The position numbers and the translations under genes are program-made. The notes beneath the pieces were generated by a model, which had not been told where the DNA came from, did no database searches, and saw only the letters and a program-made list of their open reading frames with translations. Below are positions 1 to 8,880 of a stretch of 64,000 bases of DNA, piece by piece (the first letter of the stretch is position 1; every line of letters begins with the position of its first letter). Source of the stretch: Methyloversatilis sp. XJ19-49 (GTDB lineage Bacteria; Pseudomonadota; Gammaproteobacteria; Burkholderiales; Rhodocyclaceae); contig NZ_JANINI010000001.1 in NCBI RefSeq assembly GCF_024580145.1, positions 478,626 through 542,625 of the forward strand, written 5' to 3'.

Positions 1-504
1 CCGGCCGCCTGGCGCATGGTGCTGATTTTCGATCACGCATGCCGCGGCCTGCACGGCAGCGCCGAGAAGGAGGCGTTCCGCGTGCTGCCGCCCTATGCGC
101 CGGGCGTGGCCGACCGGCTCAGCCGGCTGGTGCTGATGCGCGCATTGCCGGCGCTGGCCGAGGAAGACATCGACCTGTTCGGCGCCGCGATCAACGAACT
201 GCAGCATTGCGTCGGCGATTATTTCTCGCCGGCACAGGGTGGCCGCTACACCAGCAAGCGGGTTGGCGAGGTCGCGCTGACCCTGCAGGAACTGGGCGCA
301 GCCTGCATTGGCCAAAGTTCGTGGGGGCCGACCGGCTTTGCGCTGGCCGCATCGGAGGCCGATGCGCAGGCCATGGTCCGGGCGGTGCGCGAACGCTACG
401 CGGATGCAGCCGGACTCGACTTGATGATTTGTGCTGCGCGCAACGAAGGCGCGCAGTGGTCATCGCGACAGACTTCAATTGCTGCCTCAACCAGCCGTGA
501 ATAG
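1..504 (+). CDS. mptG: beta-RFAP synthase, 3' part (5' end outside window)
   Basis: The C-terminal 167 codons of a GHMP-kinase-fold protein; the reading frame is open from base 1, so the true start lies upstream. The family makes beta-ribofuranosylaminobenzene 5'-phosphate, the first committed intermediate of (dephospho)tetrahydromethanopterin. The visible part has the conserved tail of this family (LQHCVGDYFSPAQGGRYTS, then GQSSWGPTGFAL), the GHMP motif near the C-terminus. It is followed 92 bases later by mtdB, and such genes typically sit beside mtdB and mch in methylotrophs. That context strongly supports the call. The catalytic N-terminal half cannot be judged here. Confidence 0.82.
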   Translation, partial: PAAWRMVLIFDHACRGLHGSAEKEAFRVLPPYAPGVADRLSRLVLMRALPALAEEDIDLFGAAINELQHCVGDYFSPAQGGRYTSKRVGEVALTLQELGAACIGQSSWGPTGFALAASEADAQAMVRAVRERYADAAGLDLMICAARNEGAQWSSRQTSIAASTSRE

Positions 505-596
505 GTACCGGGCACATCTGTTGCCCACGCAAGCACGCACCTGACAACGACGTAACCAGAGTACGCAGCCTTCGGGCGGAAAGAGTGAGACAGACC

Positions 597-1499
597 ATGG
601 AAAACCCCTACATCCTTCACATGTTCAGCCCGACCAACAACATCAGCCCGTTCGACGTGAACATGGCGTGTGATGCGGGCTACCAGGTTCTGATGCCGTA
701 TTCCGGCGTCGGCCTTGACCAGATCTACGGCCTGACGCAGGACGCAATCTTTTCGCGCGGCCCCAATGGCGTGAAGCGCACCGGTCTGTTCATCGGTGGC
801 CGCGACATCGGTCTGGCGGCCGACATGCTCGATGCCTGCCGCAATGCGATGGTGCCGCCGTTCGAAGTGTCGGTGTTCGCCGACCCCAGTGGCGCCTTCA
901 CCACCGCCGCTGCGCTGGTCGCCTGTGTCGAACGCCAGCTGCGCAAGGCGCACAACACCGAACTCGAAGGCAAGACCGTGCTGGTCCTCGGCGGAACGGG
1001 CCCGGTGGGTACCGCCGCGGCCGTACTCGCCTCTAGCGCCGGCGCCAAGGTGCTGGTCGGCAGCCATTCGAGCGCCATGCGCGCCCGCGTCGCATCCGAA
1101 GTGGTGAATACCCGCTACGGTTCGTCGGTGCTGCCGGTCGAGGCAGGTTCGAATGAACAGAAGGAAAACCTGATGCCGCAGGCCAACATCATCCTGTGTA
1201 CGGCGAAGGCCGGCATCCAGGTGCTGAGCAAGGCGCAGCTGATGTCCGCGACCTCGCTGCTGGTGGCTGCCGACGTCAACGCGGTGCCGCCTGCCGGCGT
1301 CGAAGGTCTGGGCGTGATGGACGACGGCAAGCCGCTGGAAGCCGGTTCCGGCAAGGCGGTCGGCATCGGCGCACTGGCCATCGGCAACGTGAAGTACCTG
1401 TGCCAGCGCGGATTGTTCCAGCGCATGATCAATACCGACAAGCCGGTCTATCTCGACTTCCGCGACGCCTTCGCCACCGCCCGCGAACTGGTGGCCTGA
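597..1499 (+). CDS. mtdB: NAD(P)-dependent methylene-H4MPT dehydrogenase MtdB
   Basis: A 300-residue cytoplasmic enzyme that oxidises methylene-H4MPT to methenyl-H4MPT, the second step of H4MPT-linked formaldehyde oxidation. Family signatures are present from end to end: SPFDVNMACDAGY near residue 20, FADPSGAFTTAAALVACVER around residue 100, a Rossmann glycine motif VLVLGGTGPVG near 130, VAADVNAVPPAGVEGLGV near 225, and IGALAIGNVKY followed by LDFRDAF at the end. It matches MtdB rather than the NADP-only MtdA. I chose ATG 597 (MENPYILHMFSP) over the in-frame GTG at 585 because MtdB proteins begin right at this conserved segment, and an AAAGAG stretch sits just upstream. The ATP-grasp gene and mch follow in the same direction. 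Confidence 0.95.
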   Translation: MENPYILHMFSPTNNISPFDVNMACDAGYQVLMPYSGVGLDQIYGLTQDAIFSRGPNGVKRTGLFIGGRDIGLAADMLDACRNAMVPPFEVSVFADPSGAFTTAAALVACVERQLRKAHNTELEGKTVLVLGGTGPVGTAAAVLASSAGAKVLVGSHSSAMRARVASEVVNTRYGSSVLPVEAGSNEQKENLMPQANIILCTAKAGIQVLSKAQLMSATSLLVAADVNAVPPAGVEGLGVMDDGKPLEAGSGKAVGIGALAIGNVKYLCQRGLFQRMINTDKPVYLDFRDAFATARELVA

Positions 1500-1524
1500 C
1501 CGTAACGGGCAGGAAAGCACGCCG

Positions 1525-2688
1525 GTGCCGCACTGGCTCATCGTGTCGGGCAGCGCACGCGCGCTGGCGCACTCATGCGTCGCGGCAGGCTGGACCTGCG
1601 ATGTGATCGATCCGTTCGCCGACACCGACACACGGGCGCTGGCCCGACATACCGTCAGGGCGGATTTTCGCGACGGCGCCTTCGATGACGACTTGCCTGC
1701 GCTGATCGCCGGACTGGCAGAAGACTGCGACGGCATCGTCGCCGGATCGGGCTTCGAACGGCGGCCTGATCTGCTTTCCGCGCTGGACCTCGCACTTCAC
1801 GCATCAGCCCCGCGCATCGGCAACGCTGCGGCGACCGTACAGCGCTGCAAGGCGCCGGATTCGCTGGCCGCGGGCCTGCAGCAGGCGGGCGTGCGCTTTG
1901 CGGCGATGCGCAGTGAAGGTCGGGCGCCCGAGGGCTGGCTGATGAAACAGACCGGTGCCTGCGGCGGCGCACATGTGCGCCCGACGCGCGGCGGCGAAGC
2001 GATACCGGCGGGCTGGCACGCGCAGGCACACGCGGCGGGCGTTCCCGCTTCGGTGCTGTTCCTCGCCGATGGCCATCGCGGTCGCATCATCGGCGTCAGC
2101 CGGCAGTTTCCAGGGGCGATTGCCGGGCCGTACGCCTGGTGCGAAGCGGTGAGTGACCTGCCGCTGGACGACGCGCAGCTGACCGCACTGGAACGCGATG
2201 TCGACGCCATCGTGCAGGCGTTCGGACTGCACGGACTGAACGGTGCCGATCTGGTGCTGCAGGGCGGCCGTCACGTGCTGCTGGAAATCAACCCGCGGCC
2301 GACTGCGACACTCGCGCTGTACGAAGACCGGGTTGAAGGCGGCCTGTTCGCAGCCCATGTTGCCGCCTGTGCCGGGCGACTGAACGATGTGGTGCTGTCA
2401 CCGTCGCGCACGCTGCGCGGCCTCCGCGTGGTCTATGCGCCCCACGACCTGGTCATCGGCGACGGCGTCCGGTGGCCCGGCGGCTGCACCGATCTGCCGG
2501 CTGCCGGCAGCCTGGTCGCAAAGGCAACACCGGTCTGCACAGCCCACGCGGTGGGCCATGATGAAACCAGCGTTCGCACGCAGTTGCAGCAACGCCAGGA
2601 AGAAGTGCTGTACCGGATCGCTCCGTCCGCCGGAGCGGTCGCAACAGACCATAACAACGATCTTGTATTCCCGAGGAGAAGCGCATGA
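1525..2688 (+). CDS. ATP-grasp protein of the H4MPT gene island (COG1821/Orf17-like)
   Basis: A 387-residue ATP-grasp protein with a GTG start at 1525 and AGGAAAG 8 bases upstream. The C-terminal metal-binding motif of the fold is visible ([17 protein letters not shown], about residue 255), after a GLNGADLVL strand. ATP-grasp enzymes join carboxylates to amines or thiols using ATP. The location between mtdB and mch, in a 4-base overlap with mch, matches the uncharacterised ATP-grasp called Orf17 in methylotroph H4MPT islands. It is related to the archaeal tyramine-glutamate ligase MfnD group, so a role in methylofuran or H4MPT side-chain assembly is the best guess. That is inferred from context; the substrate is unknown. 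Confidence 0.75.
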   Translation: MPHWLIVSGSARALAHSCVAAGWTCDVIDPFADTDTRALARHTVRADFRDGAFDDDLPALIAGLAEDCDGIVAGSGFERRPDLLSALDLALHASAPRIGNAAATVQRCKAPDSLAAGLQQAGVRFAAMRSEGRAPEGWLMKQTGACGGAHVRPTRGGEAIPAGWHAQAHAAGVPASVLFLADGHRGRIIGVSRQFPGAIAGPYAWCEAVSDLPLDDAQLTALERDVDAIVQAFGLHGLNGADLVLQGGRHVLLEINPRPTATLALYEDRVEGGLFAAHVAACAGRLNDVVLSPSRTLRGLRVVYAPHDLVIGDGVRWPGGCTDLPAAGSLVAKATPVCTAHAVGHDETSVRTQLQQRQEEVLYRIAPSAGAVATDHNNDLVFPRRSA

Positions 2689-3683
2689 GCACTGCAGAAC
2701 ACGGACCGGTCCTGACCGGCGCCCAGCCCAGCGTGGGCCGCTACGTCATGGATCTGGTCGAGGGCCTGGTACGCGACGCCGACGCGCTGCGCATCAAGGT
2801 TGATGCCCTGCCCGGCGGCGGCCGCGTCATCGACGCCGGCATCCACTGCCACGGCGGCATCGAAGCCGGTCGCCGCATCACCGAAATCTGCATGGGCGGT
2901 CTGGGCACCGCCACCTTCAACACCCGCGATGCGCACTGGCCACTGACCATCAACGTGCATTCGACCCATCCGGTCGTCGCCTGCCTGGCCAGCCAGTACG
3001 CCGGCTGGAGCCTGTCGCACGGCGAAGGCAAGGATGCGTTTCATGCGCTTGGGTCCGGGCCGGGCCGTGCGCTGGCCGTCAAGGAGCCGCTGTTCGCGGA
3101 ACTGGGCTACAAGGACGACGCGAAGCACGCCGTGCTGGTGCTGGAAGTCGATCGTCAGCCGCCGGCCGAGGTGCTGGCCAAGATCCGCCGCGACTGCGCT
3201 GTCGCCGACGACGCCGTGACGCTGATCCTGACGCCGACGCGCAGCCTGGCCGGTACGGTGCAGGTGGTCGGCCGCGTACTCGAAGTCGCGCTGCACAAGG
3301 TGCATGCGCTGGGCTTCCCGCTGACCCAGGTGGTCGACGGGTCCGCCAGCGCGCCGGTCGCACCGCCGGCGCCCGACTTCCTCAATGCCATGGGTCGCAC
3401 CAACGACGCCATCCTGTTCGGCGGCGTGGCACAGCTCTATGTGGACAGTGACGACGATTCGGCTGCCGATCTGGCGCAGAAACTGCCGTCTTCCTCGTCG
3501 CGCGACTATGGCCGACCGTTCGCCGAGGTGTTCAAGGAAGTGAAGTACGACTTCTACAAGATCGACCCGATGCTGTTCGCCCCGGCGCGCGTCATCGTCA
3601 GCAATCTGCGCACCGGCAGGAGCTTCCGTGCCGGCCAGATCAATGCCGAACTGCTCGGCCGTTCGTTCGGCGAAGGCAAGTAA
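2685..3683 (+). CDS. mch: methenyl-H4MPT cyclohydrolase
   Basis: A 332-residue cytoplasmic enzyme that hydrolyses N5,N10-methenyl-H4MPT to N5-formyl-H4MPT. Conserved Mch blocks are visible: [20 protein letters not shown] near residue 45, [10 protein letters not shown] near 100, GSGPGRALA near 120, [13 protein letters not shown] near 185 and [12 protein letters not shown] near 235. The length is typical of the family. The start ATG overlaps the stop of the ATP-grasp gene by four bases and has GGAGAA just upstream, so translation is probably coupled. It lies between mtdB and the RimK-like gene on the same strand, and acts directly after MtdB. Confidence 0.96.
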   Translation: MSTAEHGPVLTGAQPSVGRYVMDLVEGLVRDADALRIKVDALPGGGRVIDAGIHCHGGIEAGRRITEICMGGLGTATFNTRDAHWPLTINVHSTHPVVACLASQYAGWSLSHGEGKDAFHALGSGPGRALAVKEPLFAELGYKDDAKHAVLVLEVDRQPPAEVLAKIRRDCAVADDAVTLILTPTRSLAGTVQVVGRVLEVALHKVHALGFPLTQVVDGSASAPVAPPAPDFLNAMGRTNDAILFGGVAQLYVDSDDDSAADLAQKLPSSSSRDYGRPFAEVFKEVKYDFYKIDPMLFAPARVIVSNLRTGRSFRAGQINAELLGRSFGEGK

Positions 3684-3688
3684 GCGCC

Positions 3689-4615
3689 ATGGGTGCGCAG
3701 CAGGCCGACATCGCCATCGTGACCGACGAGCCGGGCTGGCACGGCAAGCGCCTGGTCGAGGCCTTCCGGGCGCGCGGCCTGCTGGCGCGCTATGTCAGTC
3801 TGGGCGAGTGCCACATCGACCTGCAGCGCGGCGTGTCGGGTGTCGTCATGCCCGGCTTCGAGCAGACGTTGCCGCAGGCCGTATTCGTGCGCGGCGTGGC
3901 CGGCGGCACGCTGCAGCAGGTGGTGTTGCGCATGGATTTCCTGCACTACCTGGGCGAGCTGGGCATTCCGGTCTACAACCACGCCCGCGCCATCGAAAAG
4001 AGCGTGGACAAGGCGATGACCAGCGTGCTGCTGCACCACGCCGGCATTCCGACGCCGCCCACCTGGGTGGCCGAGAGCGAAAGCGAGGCGCGCGCGGTGC
4101 TGATGCGCGAATTCGCCGCCGGTCACGACGTGCTGGTCAAGCCGCTGTTCGGCTCGCAGGGCGAAGGCATCGTGCGCCTGACGGCCGGCGATGCGCTGCC
4201 CGACGCGGAAAACGTCGGCCACGTCTGGTACATGCAGCGCTACAGCGCCCGCTCGCGCGACGCACTGGGCGAGTGGAGCGACTGGCGCATCATGGTGATC
4301 GACGGCAAGCCGGTCGCCGGCATGCTGCGCAAGGGCCGCAGCTGGCTGAACAACGTGTCGCAGGGCGGACGCTGCGAAGCCATTCCGCCCGACGAGGCAC
4401 TGACCCGGCTGGCGGTCGATGCGGCCCGCGCCACCGGCATGGACTACGCCGGCGTCGACATCCTGCGCGACGACCACGGCCGGCTCACCGTACTTGAAGT
4501 CAACAGCATTCCGGCCTGGAAGGGTCTGCAGGGCGTCACCGGCATGAACATCGCGCAGGCGCTGGCGGACGACCTGCTGCGCCGCTGCCCGGCAGCGGGC
4601 GAGATCGCATGCTGA
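3689..4615 (+). CDS. RimK-like ATP-grasp ligase of the H4MPT island (Orf5-like)
   Basis: A 308-residue RimK/MptN-type ATP-grasp protein. The visible elements are the ATP-binding lysine segment DVLVKPLFGSQGEGIVRL near residue 150, the WSDWRIMVIDGKPVAGMLR strand, and the metal-binding end DYAGVDILRD...LEVNSIPAWKGLQG near 250-280. Only 5 bases separate it from mch, and it overlaps the next gene by 7 bases, so the three are co-transcribed. The archaeal relative MptN adds glutamate to tetrahydromethanopterin, and other RimK relatives build glutamate chains. A glutamate-ligase role in H4MPT or methylofuran synthesis fits but is not shown by the sequence. Confidence 0.8.
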   Translation: MGAQQADIAIVTDEPGWHGKRLVEAFRARGLLARYVSLGECHIDLQRGVSGVVMPGFEQTLPQAVFVRGVAGGTLQQVVLRMDFLHYLGELGIPVYNHARAIEKSVDKAMTSVLLHHAGIPTPPTWVAESESEARAVLMREFAAGHDVLVKPLFGSQGEGIVRLTAGDALPDAENVGHVWYMQRYSARSRDALGEWSDWRIMVIDGKPVAGMLRKGRSWLNNVSQGGRCEAIPPDEALTRLAVDAARATGMDYAGVDILRDDHGRLTVLEVNSIPAWKGLQGVTGMNIAQALADDLLRRCPAAGEIAC

Positions 4616-5493
4616 TGACGCTGCCGCCCGACACCGGCCGGATCGCGCCTCAGGCGGCGCTGGAAAACGCCTTTCTGACTGCGTGCAGGCTCGACATCGA
4701 GGCGCTGAAGCCGGGCAACGTCGGCCGTCATGGCGACGGTCACCGCATGCAGGTGGTCGATTTCCTCGCCAGCGCGGAGGCGGCCGCCGGGCCGATCTGT
4801 CGCGCGGACGCGACAGTCGGCGAACGCATCGAAGAAGCGATGCGCGCCACCTGGCAGGCGGTCGGATGCAACACCAATCTGGGCATCGTACTGGGCTGCG
4901 CGCCGATCGCCCATGCTGCACTGCACCGCCAGCCTGACGAGGACTTGTCGGCGTCGCTGCAGCGTACGTTATCCGGCCTGACTGTCACCGACGCGTCACA
5001 CGCGTATGAGGCAATCCGTCTGGCGCAGCCTGCCGGACTGGGTCGGCGCGACGATCACGACGTGGCGGGCGATGCGCGGATCACGCTGCTGCAGGCCATG
5101 CAGATCGCCGCGCACCGCGACAGCATCGCCGCGCTGTACGCATGGCGCTACGAATTGGTCCTCCGCCACCTGTTGCCGATCCATCTGGCGGCGCGTGATC
5201 GATGGTGCAGTGAAGCATGGGCAGCGGCCAGAGTGTTCATGTTCTGTCTCGCATTGATTCCCGACACCCACATCATGCGCAAACATGGTCCGGAAACGGC
5301 GCTAATGGTGCGCAACACGGCGATACGCCTGCTGGACAGGTTTGAACGGGCGGATGATCCGGTTATGATGCAAGACACGCTGAGGGAATGGGATGAACGT
5401 CTTAAAACGGCGGGTATCAATCCCGGAACGAGCGCAGACCTGACGGTTGTGACAGCCTTCCTGGCCGGCGCGCTGGAAATTGCCGGCGCATGA
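4609..5493 (+). CDS. CitG/MdcB-like protein of the H4MPT island (Orf7-like)
   Basis: A 294-residue protein related to triphosphoribosyl-dephospho-CoA synthases (CitG/MdcB). It keeps the family segments: KPGNVGRHGDGHRMQVVDF near residue 30, a conserved VGCNTNLGIVLGCAPIAHA near 85, and ALMVRNTAIRLL near the end. CitG makes the prosthetic-group precursor of citrate lyase, but no citrate or malonate lyase genes are nearby. The gene sits between a RimK-like ligase and fae, as Orf7 does in other methylotrophs. A phosphoribosyl-transfer step in cofactor synthesis is therefore more likely than citrate metabolism. It overlaps the upstream gene by 7 bases, and the in-frame start at 4609 was chosen for that coupling. 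Confidence 0.78.
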   Translation: MLMTLPPDTGRIAPQAALENAFLTACRLDIEALKPGNVGRHGDGHRMQVVDFLASAEAAAGPICRADATVGERIEEAMRATWQAVGCNTNLGIVLGCAPIAHAALHRQPDEDLSASLQRTLSGLTVTDASHAYEAIRLAQPAGLGRRDDHDVAGDARITLLQAMQIAAHRDSIAALYAWRYELVLRHLLPIHLAARDRWCSEAWAAARVFMFCLALIPDTHIMRKHGPETALMVRNTAIRLLDRFERADDPVMMQDTLREWDERLKTAGINPGTSADLTVVTAFLAGALEIAGA

Positions 5494-5601
5494 CGGCGCC
5501 AGGATGCAACCAAAAGCAAGAAAGCATCACAAAGGCACCAGAAACGCACCGCAACGAAGTTTTTATCCTGTGTTTCGTACCCCGGAACGCGGGCTACCAC
5601 A

Positions 5602-5620
5602 GGGGGTAAACCCCTATAAC
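5602..5620 (+). promoter_or_regulatory. candidate fae promoter/operator segment
   Basis: The 152-base gap before fae holds a short dyad GGGGTAAACCCC (5603-5614) running into TATAAC (5615-5620), which resembles a -10 box. fae starts 25 bases further on. The segment also resembles part of the motif found upstream of the flavocytochrome and PEP-CTERM genes (shared core TAAACCCCTA versus TAACCCCTA). No convincing -35 box was found. Assignment as a promoter is a guess based on position; fae is usually transcribed very strongly. Confidence 0.35.
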
Positions 5621-5645
5621 TTGCCTAGTAATGAGGAGATTCGAT

Positions 5646-6155
5646 ATGGCGAAGATTAATGGTCTGTGTGTTGGTGAATCCCTGGTTGGTGACGGCAATG
5701 AAGTCGCTCACATCGACCTGATCATGGGCCCGCGTGGCAGCGCTGCAGAAGCCGCTTTCGCCAACGCCCTGGTCAACAACAAGGACGGTTTCACGTCCCT
5801 GCTGGCCGTCGTTGCACCGAACCTGCTGTGCAAGCCGGCAACGGTCATGTTCAACAAGGTCACCATCAAGGGCGCCAAGCAGGCTGTCCAGATGTTTGGC
5901 CCGGCACAGCGCGGCGTCGCGATGGCCGTTGCCGACAGCGTCGCTGACGGCACGATCCCGGCTGACGAAGCCGACAACCTGTTCATCTGCGTCGGCGTGT
6001 TCATCCACTGGATGGCCGAAGACGACGCAAAGATCCAGGACTTCAACTACCGCGCGGTCAAGGAATCGATCGCTCGCGCCGTTGCCGGTACCCCGACCGC
6101 TGCTGAAGTGGTTGCCAAGAAGGGTTCGGCCACGCACCCGTTCGCCGCAAACTAA
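5646..6155 (+). CDS. fae: formaldehyde-activating enzyme Fae
   Basis: A 169-residue cytoplasmic enzyme that condenses formaldehyde with H4MPT to methylene-H4MPT, the entry point of the pathway. The sequence is strongly Fae-like: [19 protein letters not shown] near residue 15 with the conserved His, [17 protein letters not shown] near 50, [12 protein letters not shown] near 68, [18 protein letters not shown] near 85, [14 protein letters not shown] near 125 and a terminal [13 protein letters not shown] placed the start at ATG 5646 (MAKINGL), because the in-frame ATG 15 bases upstream lies inside the Shine-Dalgarno sequence (GAGGAGA, 5632-5638). The gene is last in the H4MPT cluster and is followed by two stacked hairpins. 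Confidence 0.98.
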   Translation: MAKINGLCVGESLVGDGNEVAHIDLIMGPRGSAAEAAFANALVNNKDGFTSLLAVVAPNLLCKPATVMFNKVTIKGAKQAVQMFGPAQRGVAMAVADSVADGTIPADEADNLFICVGVFIHWMAEDDAKIQDFNYRAVKESIARAVAGTPTAAEVVAKKGSATHPFAAN

Positions 6156-6171
6156 GCCTCACGGCTTAGTT
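6150..6171 (+). promoter_or_regulatory. perfect hairpin overlapping the fae stop codon
   Basis: A perfect 9-bp inverted repeat (AACTAAGCC / GGCTTAGTT, 4-base loop) that includes the TAA stop of fae. It lies directly before the terminator. Stop-codon-proximal hairpins can protect mRNA 3' ends; that role is inferred. Confidence 0.6.
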
Positions 6172-6179
6172 GCGAAAAA

Positions 6180-6213
6180 CGCCCCCGGCCAGACGGCCGG
6201 GGGCGTTTTTTTT
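6180..6213 (+). terminator. rho-independent terminator of the fae operon
   Basis: A perfect 11-bp GC-rich stem (CGCCCCCGGCC / GGCCGGGGGCG, loop AGAC) followed by eight T residues. It is the strongest terminator seen in the window and separates fae from the GST gene. Confidence 0.95.
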
Positions 6214-6318
6214 GTCCGGTGCGCAAGCGCGTTCGTCAATTCGCTCGACCGCAACGTGGAGGCTACACTGCGGCGCAGAGACCACCCGCAGCTCGGCCAT
6301 TCCAACGAAGGGAGCATC

Positions 6319-7029
6319 ATGATCGATCTCTACACCGCGGCCACACCCAACGGCCACAAGGTTTCCATCGCACTGGAGGAACTTGCGCTGCCCTACACGG
6401 TACATGCGCTGTCGCTGTCGGCGCGCGACCAGAAGGAACCGTGGTTCCTCGCGATCAATCCGAACGGTCGAATCCCGGCCATCATCGATCGCGCGGAGGA
6501 CGACTTTGCGGTATTCGAATCCGGCGCCATCCTGATCTATCTGGCGGAAAAAACCGGCCGCCTGATGCCGTCGGACATGAAGGGCCGCTCGCGCGTGCTG
6601 CAGTGGCTGATGTTCCAGATGGGCGGCGTCGGCCCGATGATGGGTCAGGCAAACGTGTTCTTCCGCTACTTCCCGGAGAAGCTGCAACCGGTCATCGACC
6701 GCTATCAAGGCGAGTCGATGCGGCTGTTCCGCGTGCTCGACGGTCATCTGAAGGAACACGAATTCCTGGCCGGTGACTACTCAATCGCCGACATCGCGAA
6801 CTGGGCGTGGGTGCGCACTTATCCGTGGTCGGGCCTGAACATCGACGAGTTGCAGCACCTGAAGCGCTGGCTTGATGTCATCGACGCGCGGCCCGCCGCG
6901 CAACGCGGTGTGGTGATTCCGCCCTCCGACATCGATCTGTCAAAGCCAGAGGGTGACAAGGCGGACGCCTTTGTCCAGGGCGCACGGAACATGGTCGAAA
7001 CCGGGAAATCCAGGAAGGACGGGGTCTGA
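6319..7029 (+). CDS. glutathione S-transferase, YghU/YfcG (nu) type
   Basis: A 236-residue cytosolic GST. The N-terminal thioredoxin-like domain begins [20 protein letters not shown], has [11 protein letters not shown] near residue 50 (the cis-Pro loop) and [17 protein letters not shown] near 72 (glutathione-contacting E-S pair). The alpha-helical C-terminal domain holds the [15 protein letters not shown] capping segment near 155. The [10 protein letters not shown] start is the signature of bacterial YghU/YfcG enzymes, which act as disulfide reductases. ATG 6319 has AGGGAG 8 bases upstream. Glutathione-linked formaldehyde handling is possible, but nothing in the sequence ties this GST to it. 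Confidence 0.9.
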   Translation: MIDLYTAATPNGHKVSIALEELALPYTVHALSLSARDQKEPWFLAINPNGRIPAIIDRAEDDFAVFESGAILIYLAEKTGRLMPSDMKGRSRVLQWLMFQMGGVGPMMGQANVFFRYFPEKLQPVIDRYQGESMRLFRVLDGHLKEHEFLAGDYSIADIANWAWVRTYPWSGLNIDELQHLKRWLDVIDARPAAQRGVVIPPSDIDLSKPEGDKADAFVQGARNMVETGKSRKDGV

Positions 7030-7091
7030 CCGACCGCTAGAGGTGCCCGGCGGACACCTGGGCCTCTGGTATCCGCCGTCATGCCCCCACG

Positions 7092-8393
7092 TCAGGCGAA
7101 GGTGTCGTCGAACAGGCGTTCGGCCCACTTGAACATTTGCTCGAAGTTCTTCGTTGAGTGCCGTTCCGCTTCGCCGAAGGACGCATCGACGCGCTTCATC
7201 AGCCCGCTGCCGGCGTCGTAGGCGAACACCGCGTTCAACCACGAGGCCGTCGTGTAGGTGATGGGACTGTAACAGGCCGAATTGAGCACCAGGCTGGACA
7301 GCCTCGCCGGCTCATCGATCGGCCAGCCGTTGAGCATGCGCACGACCGCGTCAGCGCACACCTTGGCTTCGCAGTTGGCGATGTGGCCGGCCTTCGGCAG
7401 CCCCGTGCCCTGGGCATCACCGATGACGTGAATATTGGGGGCGACCGCCGATTCGAATGACAGCGGATCGACGCCGGCCCAGCGCCCACCGACATTTGCC
7501 AGCCCGAGGTGATGCACGAGCGGTGCCGCGGTATTGCGCGGAATGTGGTTGAGCACATCGCAGCGGTACGCAATCTCGCTGGCGCCATTGCGAACCCACG
7601 CCACGCGCCGGCTGCCTTCGAAGCTCACCCGCACCACCTCCGCGTTCGGCACATATTCAAGCCGGCCGGCGTACAGCACATTGAAGGCGTTCAGGAATGC
7701 CGAAGGCTCCGCCTGGATGACCGGGTTGGCGTCAAGCACGACGATTTTCGAGCGCGGCTTCTTGCGCTTCAGATAATCCGCGATGACACAGGCCCGCTCA
7801 TAGGGGCCGGGCGGGCAGCGATACGGTGCTTTCGGGATCGTCAGGATAACGGTAGTGCCGTTCGCCATCTTCATCAGCTGGTCGCGCAGCGTGAGCGTCT
7901 GGCTGCCGGCGATCCACGCATGCGGCACCATCGCCTGCAGGGCCGGCGTGCCCAGACCGGGTACCGGGTCAAAGCCGATACCGGGCGCAACGATGAGGCG
8001 ATCGAAGGCCAGGGTCGAACCGCTGGCCAGATCGAGTTTCCCGGCGACTGGATCAGCGGCGACCGCCCGGTCGCGCACCAGTTCGACGCCGTAGCGCTGA
8101 TGCAGCATCGAGTGATTGAAACCCAGCGCCGCATATTTGACGCGATCGTTCAGCACGAGATTGCTGAGGATGCACGACACGTGCGTTGCATCGGGCTCGA
8201 CCAGACTGACCGACACACCGGGGCCGCCCCACTGCGCAACGTACTTGGCTGCGGTCGCGCCAGCGAAACCACCGCCAACCACCACGACCCGCGAGGTCGC
8301 GGCACGCGCGTGACGCACATGACCCAGCAAGGGCAATGCGGTTGCTCCGGAGGCTGCCTTGAGAAAGGTTCTGCGATTGAAATTCATGGACAT
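7092..8393 (-). CDS. fccB: flavocytochrome c / sulfide dehydrogenase flavoprotein subunit (FccB-like)
   Basis: A 433-residue periplasmic FAD protein. It starts with a twin-arginine signal (NRRTFLKAASG) and then an FAD-binding VVVVGGGFAGATAAKYV. The motif HVSCILSNLVL (Cys74) matches the cysteine that binds FAD covalently in flavocytochrome c sulfide dehydrogenase. Two further cysteines in family positions (YRCPPGPYERAC and NSACYSPITY) match the redox disulfide. The C-terminal half has the interface and membrane-facing domain of the family. ATG 8393 is preceded by GGGAGAA, so it is preferred to the upstream start at 8405. Its cytochrome partner lies 8 bases upstream. Oxidation of sulfide is likely but other thiols are possible. 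Confidence 0.88.
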   Translation of the reverse strand: MSMNFNRRTFLKAASGATALPLLGHVRHARAATSRVVVVGGGFAGATAAKYVAQWGGPGVSVSLVEPDATHVSCILSNLVLNDRVKYAALGFNHSMLHQRYGVELVRDRAVAADPVAGKLDLASGSTLAFDRLIVAPGIGFDPVPGLGTPALQAMVPHAWIAGSQTLTLRDQLMKMANGTTVILTIPKAPYRCPPGPYERACVIADYLKRKKPRSKIVVLDANPVIQAEPSAFLNAFNVLYAGRLEYVPNAEVVRVSFEGSRRVAWVRNGASEIAYRCDVLNHIPRNTAAPLVHHLGLANVGGRWAGVDPLSFESAVAPNIHVIGDAQGTGLPKAGHIANCEAKVCADAVVRMLNGWPIDEPARLSSLVLNSACYSPITYTTASWLNAVFAYDAGSGLMKRVDASFGEAERHSTKNFEQMFKWAERLFDDTFA

Positions 8394-8401
8394 GTTCTCC
8401 C

Positions 8402-8806
8402 TCAACGACGCGTGGTCGGCGACACGCGCCGACCGCTGGCCGACTTCGCCTTGGCTCTATGCTCCGACTCGTCTTCGTCGTCATCACCGCTGCGACCGCT
8501 GACCGGCGAACCGGCATTGACGGCAAACCACTGCGCGATGCGCTGGATCTGATCGTCGTCGTAGCCGCGTGCCTGCAGGTGCATGATGTTCTTGGCGCCA
8601 GACTTGGCGCGCATCTCGATCATTTCTTCGGCGATTTCGGCAGCGGTCTCACCGGTCAGTCGGTCGAATCCGCCCCGACCGGTGCGATCGGCGGCGTGAC
8701 AACCGAGGCATTGCGACGCCAGGAGCCTGTCGTCCTCGGGTGCAGCCAGCGCAAGCGCTGACCATGCACACAGCGCAAGCGCCACACTTTTTCCCATCTT
8801 CTGCAT
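8402..8806 (-). CDS. secreted class I cytochrome c, partner of FccB
   Basis: A 134-residue protein with a signal peptide (MGKSVALALCAWSALALAAP) and one haem-binding CLGCH site near residue 32, with the axial-ligand Met in the ARGYDDDQI region likely provided by NIMHLQARG. The C-terminal tail is acidic then basic (DDDEDESEH...SGRRVSPTTRR). It is a short monohaem relative of FccA, which passes electrons from the flavoprotein to the respiratory chain. ATG 8806 has AGGAGAG at the right distance. The stop lies 8 bases before fccB, so both are one transcript. Diheme FccA versions are common; this one has a single CxxCH. Confidence 0.85.
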   Translation of the reverse strand: MQKMGKSVALALCAWSALALAAPEDDRLLASQCLGCHAADRTGRGGFDRLTGETAAEIAEEMIEMRAKSGAKNIMHLQARGYDDDQIQRIAQWFAVNAGSPVSGRSGDDDEDESEHRAKAKSASGRRVSPTTRR

Positions 8807-8856
8807 TGCGTCTCTCCTCGGTTGGAACAAGGGAAACGGTCTCACGCAGCTAAAGA

Positions 8857-8880
8857 CCCTTCATTAATTAGGGGTTATCG
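8857..8880 (-). promoter_or_regulatory. 24-nt upstream motif shared with the PEP-CTERM gene
   Basis: Read on the minus strand it begins CGATAACCCCTAATTAATG and ends AAGGG, about 50 bases before the cytochrome start. The segment at 12880-12903 on the plus strand is identical at 21 of 24 positions. Conservation between two unrelated genes suggests a common promoter or regulator site; the factor is unknown. Confidence 0.55.

Noticed and set aside
5734..7029. A 431-residue frame joining fae antisense-frame sequence to the GST
   Set aside because: The upstream part is a shifted frame of fae. The GST starts cleanly at 6319 with a ribosome site after the fae terminator.
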